A DNA stretch of 12,430 nt from an uncultured Coriobacteriaceae bacterium (GTDB lineage: Bacteria; Actinomycetota; Coriobacteriia; Coriobacteriales; Eggerthellaceae): NCBI GenBank assembly GCA_900539675.1, contig UQDJ01000046.1:1-12430 (forward strand), read 5' to 3'. The first letter of the stretch is position 1. Each line of letters starts with the position of its first letter. The translations under genes and the position numbers were made by a program. The notes beneath the pieces were generated by a model. The model worked only from the letters and a program-made list of their open reading frames with translations. It made no database searches and was not told the origin of the DNA. Positions 8,665-12,430 of this stretch are shown here, piece after piece.

Positions 8665-9093
8665 CTAGCTCACCAGGGAGGCGATATCCGTCTCCGCTAC
8701 GAACTGGTTCCAACGCTGCTCATCCCAGATCTCGAAATGATCCATATCGCCCACAATGACCACGTCTTTATCCAAGCCAACCACCGTGCGCTGCTTGGAG
8801 TCCAGATTTATACGACCCGAGTTATCAATTTCGTATTTCTGAACGCGCGAATTCAACACCCTGCGTACTGCAACCATGTTGCCATTGCCGGCAGAATAAC
8901 CGCCCTGCGCTTCAATGAGGCTGTCAGCCCATTGAGAGAACGCCTCTGTGGAGTCGAATACGAGCAGACATTGATCTTTAGGGTCTTGAGTCACCCAGAG
9001 ATCGTCTGAAAGAACCTTGCGAAAATCTGCAGGCAACGACAAACGACCTTTGGCATCAAGCTTGCGACTATATTCGCCAAGAAGCTCGCTCAC
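8665..9093 (-). CDS. mraZ: Transcriptional regulator MraZ
   Basis: MraZ is a ring-forming DNA-binding protein that controls its own operon, the dcw cluster, by binding GTGGG-type direct repeats. I choose a GTG start at 9091-9093, giving 142 residues (VSELLGEYSRKLDAKGRL, read as Met first). AAAGGAGG sits 5 bases upstream at 9099-9106, and the frame further upstream, to another GTG at 9225, encodes Gly/Ser-rich sequence foreign to the family and covers the promoter. Two SpoVT/AbrB-type half motifs are visible: DAKGRLSLP at about 13-21 and DNSGRINLD at about 90-98, as expected for the duplicated MraZ fold. It is the first gene of the dcw run, 17 bases before rsmH. Putative operator boxes lie just upstream (9145-9201). 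Confidence 0.96.
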   Translation of the reverse strand: MSELLGEYSRKLDAKGRLSLPADFRKVLSDDLWVTQDPKDQCLLVFDSTEAFSQWADSLIEAQGGYSAGNGNMVAVRRVLNSRVQKYEIDNSGRINLDSKQRTVVGLDKDVVIVGDMDHFEIWDEQRWNQFVAETDIASLVS

Positions 9094-9098
9094 GCCGC

Positions 9099-9106
9099 CC
9101 TCCTTT
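9099..9106 (-). promoter_or_regulatory. Ribosome binding site that fixes the mraZ GTG start
   Basis: Minus-strand AAAGGAGG lies 5 bases before the GTG at 9091-9093. It is a near-perfect anti-16S match and is the main reason to prefer the short 142-residue MraZ. Confidence 0.85.
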
Positions 9107-9127
9107 CCGGGTTCTCTCGTGAAAGCA

Positions 9128-9156
9128 ATTCTATGCCAGCCCCTCCCACATTGCAA
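9128..9156 (-). promoter_or_regulatory. Putative sigma-A-type promoter of the mraZ/dcw operon
   Basis: On the minus strand, a -35-like TTGCAA (9151-9156) and a -10-like TAGAAT (9128-9133, five of six matches to TATAAT) are separated by exactly 17 bases. Transcription would begin near 9121, giving a leader of roughly 28 bases that contains the mraZ ribosome site. A GTGGG box lies inside the spacer, so a bound regulator there would be expected to block polymerase. Prediction only; no start site is mapped. Confidence 0.6.
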
Positions 9157-9201
9157 CACAAAATGGGATTTCCTCCCACCTTCTCCCCCACTTTCTCCCG
9201 C
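9145..9201 (-). promoter_or_regulatory. Putative MraZ operator: four GTGGG-type boxes at the mraZ promoter
   Basis: On the minus strand, GTGGG occurs at 9145-9149, 9175-9179 and 9187-9191, with GCGGG at 9197-9201. The boxes are in the same orientation and 10, 12 and 30 bases apart, so roughly on one face of the helix. MraZ is known in Escherichia coli to bind TGGGN direct repeats with 5-base spacers upstream of mraZ. The match in motif, spacing and position supports autoregulation. The shared core GGGAGAAAGTGGG (9187-9199) reappears in the upstream repeat pair at 9443-9522. Confidence 0.7.
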
Positions 9202-9442
9202 GCTTTTACCCGAGCTCGCCGACACTTTTTTTCTAACGCATAGATATAGATGCGCGTTGCAAAATACACCACTAGATATCGAAGGCGAACCGTGTGGAAG
9301 CTATTGGGAGAGGTTGTGGTAAAAGCGTGAAACTCAGAGCTTGGTTGCACAGGGATGCTGCACCCGACAGATAAAACCACCGGGCAGCTATCAGGCTTAA
9401 TGCAAAGAATCACAAGGTGAAGGCCTGCATAATGCTTGGATT

Positions 9443-9522
9443 TTTTCAGGTGTGGGAGAAAGTGGGCCGATCCATAGAGCCCTTTTCAGGTGTGGGAGAA
9501 AGTGGGCCAATCCATAGAGCCC
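9443..9522 (+). repeat. Two tandem 40-bp repeats, each with a perfect MraZ-type box pair
   Basis: Units at 9443-9482 and 9483-9522 are identical except for one base (G at 9469, A at 9509). Each contains GTGGGAGAAAGTGGG, that is GTGGG-N5-GTGGG with 10-base spacing, at 9452-9466 and 9492-9506. The boxes read on the plus strand, opposite to those at the mraZ promoter, and lie about 320-380 bases upstream of its predicted start. The 40-base period is close to four helical turns, so all four boxes would face the same way. Repeat and motif are seen directly; binding by MraZ is inferred. Confidence 0.85.
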
Positions 9523-9589
9523 TTCGCAGACAAGAAAAGAAGCTCGCTTACAGCACCAATCGAAGCGGTAAAAGAAAGGAAGATCTCAT

Positions 9590-10540
9590 CTATGCGCGTG
9601 GGTGCGCCTGTAAGTACACATCTCGCATCAAACCCGCTTGAACGTGCGTATAAATCTGTGTCGTTGAAATATCGGAATGGCCCAGCATTTCTTGAATGGA
9701 ACGCAGATCGGCACCACCTTCGAGCAGATGCGTTGCAAAGGAATGACGCAGGGTATGCGGATGTAGATTGCTTACCCCTATTGACAGTCCCGCCTTGCTC
9801 ACGATGCCATGAACACTTTGTCGGGAAATACGCCCACCGCGCGCATTTAAAAATACCGCCGGCGTTGGCTTGGCTCTACGACACGTCAACTCTCCCCGTA
9901 CTTCCACATAATCGCGCAGCCTCTCGCTCGCCGCACCGGAAAGCGGCACCAATCGTTCTTTTGATCCCTTGCCCAACACGCGCAACGTGCCCTCATCAAA
10001 GCGGACATGATCCATATCAAGGCCTACTAATTCACTGACACGCAGACCGCAGCCGTACAGCACTTCCAGCATAGCTGCATTGCGCTTTTCGATAGGCGTC
10101 ACAGTGGGCAAATTATCAAGTAGGGTACAAACCTGATCAATACTCAAAACATCGGGCAACATCTCAGGCTGACGTGGCATAGGAATTGTTTCTGAAGGGT
10201 CTTCATGCACAATGCCTTCGCGCAATAAAAACTTGTGATAGCCCTTTACAGTTGAAATGCGATGAGCAATGGTTGAAGGAGCAAGCCGTTGCCGATGCAG
10301 GTACTCTTCATAGCTTTCAATATCGCCTCGCCCAACCTCGCTAGCCGCAAACGTATCTAAGCAATTCATCAGAAAGACCACATAGTCTTCCAGATCGTTG
10401 GAATACGAAGCGATGGTAGCCTGGGCTAATCCGCGCTCGGCCACCAAATACCCAATGTATTCATCTAAATAGAAGTCTGGTTCATCAGATATCGAAACAC
10501 ACGACTCATCTAGCACCATAGGTTTTAGGTAAGTTTTCAT
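9590..10540 (-). CDS. xerD: Tyrosine recombinase XerD
   Basis: XerD with XerC resolves chromosome dimers at dif at the septum. The protein has an N-terminal SAM-like DNA-binding domain (about 20-110) and a C-terminal catalytic domain. Numbered from the ATG at 10538-10540 (316 residues), the catalytic set is complete: Arg167 in YGCGLRVSEL, Lys192 in GKGSKER, His262 and Arg265 in HPHTLRHSFATHLLEGG, His288 in GHSD and nucleophile Tyr297 in IYTHV. Spacing of these residues matches XerD of other bacteria. XerC or a phage integrase is less likely given the length and the pyrG neighbour, but XerC/XerD cannot be separated with certainty by eye. The start is uncertain: a TTG at 10550-10552 would add four residues, and neither candidate has a good ribosome site. 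The gap to pyrG is 24 bases, or 12 from the TTG. Confidence 0.9.
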   Translation of the reverse strand: MKTYLKPMVLDESCVSISDEPDFYLDEYIGYLVAERGLAQATIASYSNDLEDYVVFLMNCLDTFAASEVGRGDIESYEEYLHRQRLAPSTIAHRISTVKGYHKFLLREGIVHEDPSETIPMPRQPEMLPDVLSIDQVCTLLDNLPTVTPIEKRNAAMLEVLYGCGLRVSELVGLDMDHVRFDEGTLRVLGKGSKERLVPLSGAASERLRDYVEVRGELTCRRAKPTPAVFLNARGGRISRQSVHGIVSKAGLSIGVSNLHPHTLRHSFATHLLEGGADLRSIQEMLGHSDISTTQIYTHVQAGLMRDVYLQAHPRA

Positions 10541-10564
10541 ATATCGACTCAACGTGAGAAGGAT

Positions 10565-12172
10565 TTATTGCTCGTCGTGACACTTAATCGCAGCACCGAT
10601 AAAGCCCACAAACAACGGATGTGGCTTTGTGGGACGGCTCTTGAATTCGGGATGACCTTGACTTGCAACAAACCACGGATGATTGGGGATTTCAATCATT
10701 TCCGTCAAGCGACCATCGGGAGATACGCCTGCAATCTTTAAACCTGCCTTTGTCAAAATATCACGATAGGCGTTGTTTACTTCATAGCGATGGCGATGGC
10801 GCTCATAAATGATTTCTTCGCCATACATCTTGTACGACAGCGAATCTTTATCCAACTTGCAGGGATAAGAACCCAGACGCATGGTGCCGCCCTTATCTTC
10901 GACATCTTCCTGTTCAGGCATCAAATCGATAACCGTATGATCGGCATTTTCATCGAATTCTGCAGACGTTGCGCCCGGCAAGTGAGCCACGTCGCGTGCG
11001 AATTCACACACTGCTGCCTGCAAACCTAAGCAAATACCCAAATAGGGAATGTTGTGTTCTCGGGCGTATTTGGCCGCTTCAATTTTGCCTTCAAAAGCAC
11101 GTTGACCAAAGCCTCCCGGCACCAAAATGCCATCCATACAACCCAGCAATTCATCAACGTTTTGATCGTTGAGTTCTTCGCCGTCAACCAGGTGAATTGA
11201 GGCATTCACTCCGTTAGCTACCGCTGCATGTCCTAGCGCCTCAATAACTGACAGATAGGCGTCCGGCAAGCTGACATACTTACCCACAATGGCAATATCC
11301 ACTGTGCCTTCGCACGCATCGGCCGCAGACAAGAAATTGCGCAACGGCGAAAGATCGATGTCATTAACTGGCAAATGGAGGCGATTGAGCACCTGAACAT
11401 CAAATCCCTGGTCGAACAGAGTAAGCGGCACCTGGTAGATGGAAGGCGAATCGGAGCAGGCAAGCACATGCTCTACCGCCACATCGCAGAACAGAGCAAT
11501 TTTTTCACGTACCTGATCGGTGATTTCATGATCGGAACGGCACACGATAAAATCAGGCTGCACGCCCAAGGAGCGCAGCTCCTTGACACTGTGCTGTGTC
11601 GGCTTTGTCTTTACTTCATGAGCAGCAGCAATGTAGGGAACCAGCGTGACATGTACAAAGCATACATCCTCTTCAGGGCGCTCTTTTTTAAATTGACGTG
11701 CCGCCTCAATAAAGGGCTGCGATTCAATGTCACCAATCGTGCCGCCAATTTCTGAAATAACAATATCGGCGTTGGACTGCTCAGCAATACGACGCAAACG
11801 ATCTTTAATGGCTTCAGTCACATGGGGAATAACCTGAACCGTACCACCCAAAAAATCGCCACGACGTTCGCGAGCAATCAGGCTCTTATAAATAGAACCT
11901 TGAGTGAAGTTAGATTCGCGCGTGAGGTTTTCGTCAATAAAGCGCTCATAATGACCGAGGTCCAAATCGCCCTCGTGACCGTCTTCGGTCACAAACACTT
12001 CGCCATGCTGAAATGGCGACATGGTGCCAGGGTCAACATTCAAATAGGGATCCATTTTCTGCATAGTTACCTTGTAACCACGCGCCTTCAATAGATGACC
12101 GAGTGAGGCTGCTGTGATGCCTTTACCCAATGAAGAAACTACGCCGCCGGTAACAAAAATATGCTTAGCCAT
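10565..12172 (-). CDS. pyrG: CTP synthase (glutamine-hydrolysing)
   Basis: PyrG aminates UTP to CTP using ATP and glutamine-derived ammonia, the last step of de novo CTP synthesis. The 535 residues match family length and cover both domains. The N-terminal synthetase domain begins KHIFVTGGVVSSLGKGITAASLG (P-loop near 10-19). It also contains MDPYLNVDPGTMSPFQHGEVFVTEDG (40-65), EIGGTIGDIES (141-151) and KTKPTQHSV (188-196). The C-terminal class I glutamine amidotransferase has the oxyanion loop GGFGQR (353-358), nucleophile Cys381 in GICLGLQ, and His507/Glu509 in GHPEF. All catalytic residues are present. The ATG at 12170-12172 has an AGGGAAG ribosome site about 4-5 bases upstream. xerD follows closely, a linkage also seen in other actinobacteria. 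Confidence 0.98.
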   Translation of the reverse strand: MAKHIFVTGGVVSSLGKGITAASLGHLLKARGYKVTMQKMDPYLNVDPGTMSPFQHGEVFVTEDGHEGDLDLGHYERFIDENLTRESNFTQGSIYKSLIARERRGDFLGGTVQVIPHVTEAIKDRLRRIAEQSNADIVISEIGGTIGDIESQPFIEAARQFKKERPEEDVCFVHVTLVPYIAAAHEVKTKPTQHSVKELRSLGVQPDFIVCRSDHEITDQVREKIALFCDVAVEHVLACSDSPSIYQVPLTLFDQGFDVQVLNRLHLPVNDIDLSPLRNFLSAADACEGTVDIAIVGKYVSLPDAYLSVIEALGHAAVANGVNASIHLVDGEELNDQNVDELLGCMDGILVPGGFGQRAFEGKIEAAKYAREHNIPYLGICLGLQAAVCEFARDVAHLPGATSAEFDENADHTVIDLMPEQEDVEDKGGTMRLGSYPCKLDKDSLSYKMYGEEIIYERHRHRYEVNNAYRDILTKAGLKIAGVSPDGRLTEMIEIPNHPWFVASQGHPEFKSRPTKPHPLFVGFIGAAIKCHDEQ

Positions 12173-12208
12173 GACACTTCCCTATCTCAAATTTCCATAC
12201 GCCCTTTT

Positions 12209-12214
12209 ATTGTA
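12209..12214 (-). promoter_or_regulatory. Possible -10 element for pyrG
   Basis: Minus-strand TACAAT matches five of six bases of TATAAT and lies 37 bases before the pyrG ATG. It is followed by AAAAGGGC. The -35 region is weak (TTAGAA at a long 19-base spacing). A start near 12203 would give a leader of about 30 bases. Tentative. Confidence 0.35.
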
Positions 12215-12357
12215 ACGGGGTCCCATTTTTGGCTTCTAACTGGTGAAAGGTTTTACATACCCGAAACAAGAAGAAAACACGCACCGCACTCATACCAAAC
12301 CGGTATCAATCTATGCGAAATAACCCTAAAAGCCTGTACCGCAATTGTTCCTTGCTG

Positions 12358-12366
12358 TGCTATAAA
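12358..12366 (+). promoter_or_regulatory. Possible extended -10 for the divergent plus-strand gene
   Basis: TGCTATAAA has a TGN extension directly before a TATAAA hexamer, about 54 bases before the predicted start at 12420. No good -35 is visible. Tentative. Confidence 0.25.
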
Positions 12367-12419
12367 TCTATAGGCAGACTTTTACGAATGAATTATTTAC
12401 GCAAAAGAGGGGCCGATAT

Positions 12420-12430
12420 ATGAAGGCTTC
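12420..12430 (+). CDS. Start of a divergent gene (only 11 bases in window, product unknown)
   Basis: An ATG at 12420-12422 is preceded by AGAGGGG (12406-12412) with a 7-base spacer, a good ribosome site. Only Met-Lys-Ala and two further bases are visible, so no product can be named. The call rests on the ribosome site and on the gene-free space to its left. Confidence 0.45.

Larger units (their letters stand above)
9094..9589. other. Intergenic region between xerD and mraZ
   Basis: About 496 bases without a convincing gene. The mraZ-proximal 110 bases hold the promoter and MraZ boxes. 9443-9522 holds two tandem 40-bp repeats with more boxes. The stretch about 9235-9440 holds nothing I can name, apart from GGTAAAAGCG at 9318-9327, an inverted copy of 9201-9210, and a degenerate box-like TTGGGAGAGGTTGTGG at 9304-9319. 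I found no clear hairpin plus T-run after the xerD stop, so how pyrG-xerD transcription ends is not visible. Short open frames across this region have low-complexity or atypical products and are not called. Confidence 0.75.
12173..12419. other. Divergent intergenic region between pyrG and a plus-strand gene
   Basis: About 247 bases that must hold promoters for both directions. Two small dyads are visible: ATACC-N5-GGTAT at 12292-12306 and CTATA-N4-TATAG at 12360-12373, the second overlapping a possible plus-strand -10. No RNA gene or long hairpin was recognised. Confidence 0.6.

Noticed and set aside
9094..9225. Upstream extension of the mraZ frame to a GTG at 9225 (186 residues)
   Set aside because: The added 44 residues are unlike MraZ, cover the predicted promoter and operator, and the GTG at 9093 has an excellent ribosome site.
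9211..9232. Palindrome CGAGCTCG followed by a T-run on the plus strand, as a terminator
   Set aside because: The palindrome leaves no loop for a stable hairpin, and no plus-strand gene precedes it.
9090..9413. Minus-strand 107-residue open frame in the xerD-mraZ gap
   Set aside because: It overlaps the mraZ start, promoter and operator and has no protein-like signature.
9094..9589. A dif site for XerD next to its gene
   Set aside because: I saw no 28-bp dif-like pair of recombinase arms with a central spacer in this gap or near pyrG.
9417..10038. Plus-strand open frames covering the 40-bp repeats and running into xerD
   Set aside because: The products have no recognisable domain, are built partly from the repeat, and the longer one is antisense to xerD codons.
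12388..12423. Eleven-codon plus-strand frame ending in ATGA overlap with the start at 12420, as a leader peptide
   Set aside because: No ribosome site precedes its ATG, and so short a frame is expected by chance.

Overview
The window holds the front part of a dcw (division and cell wall) cluster. It sits behind pyrG and xerD, and all recognised genes lie on the minus strand. Reading in the direction of transcription, from high to low coordinates, the order is pyrG, xerD, a gap of about 500 bases, mraZ, rsmH (mraW), an ftsL-like gene, a class B penicillin-binding protein gene (ftsI type), murE, murF, mraY and murD. The murD gene runs off the low-coordinate end of the window. At the other end, the last 11 bases look like the start of a divergent plus-strand gene.

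Organism: the gene order, the one-TM FtsL-type protein, the mDAP-type MurE motif and the pyrG-xerD linkage point to a Gram-positive, probably actinobacterial, lineage. Base composition looks close to 50 percent G+C by eye. A mid-GC member of the Coriobacteriia (Cryptobacterium-like) would fit, but this is an inference from composition and style, not an alignment.

Layout: 12173-12419 is the divergent intergenic region upstream of pyrG. pyrG and xerD (12172 to about 9590) are close enough to be cotranscribed. 9094-9589 is non-coding and contains the mraZ promoter, GTGGG-type MraZ boxes next to it, and, further upstream, two tandem 40-bp repeats that each carry a perfect GTGGG-N5-GTGGG pair in the opposite orientation. 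From 9093 to 1 the eight dcw genes run with gaps of 2 to 54 bases and no visible terminator, so they probably form one operon.

How the genes work together: MraZ is the autoregulator of the cluster and RsmH modifies 16S rRNA. The FtsL-like protein and the class B PBP are divisome membrane parts. MurD, MurE and MurF build the UDP-MurNAc-pentapeptide in the cytoplasm, and MraY attaches it to the lipid carrier as lipid I. PyrG supplies CTP, and XerD resolves chromosome dimers.

Nearly everything here is conserved housekeeping. I found no undescribed multi-gene system. The most interesting non-routine signal is the second, inverted and tandemly duplicated cluster of MraZ-type boxes between xerD and mraZ. 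Next is the repeat-built disordered tail on the class B PBP.
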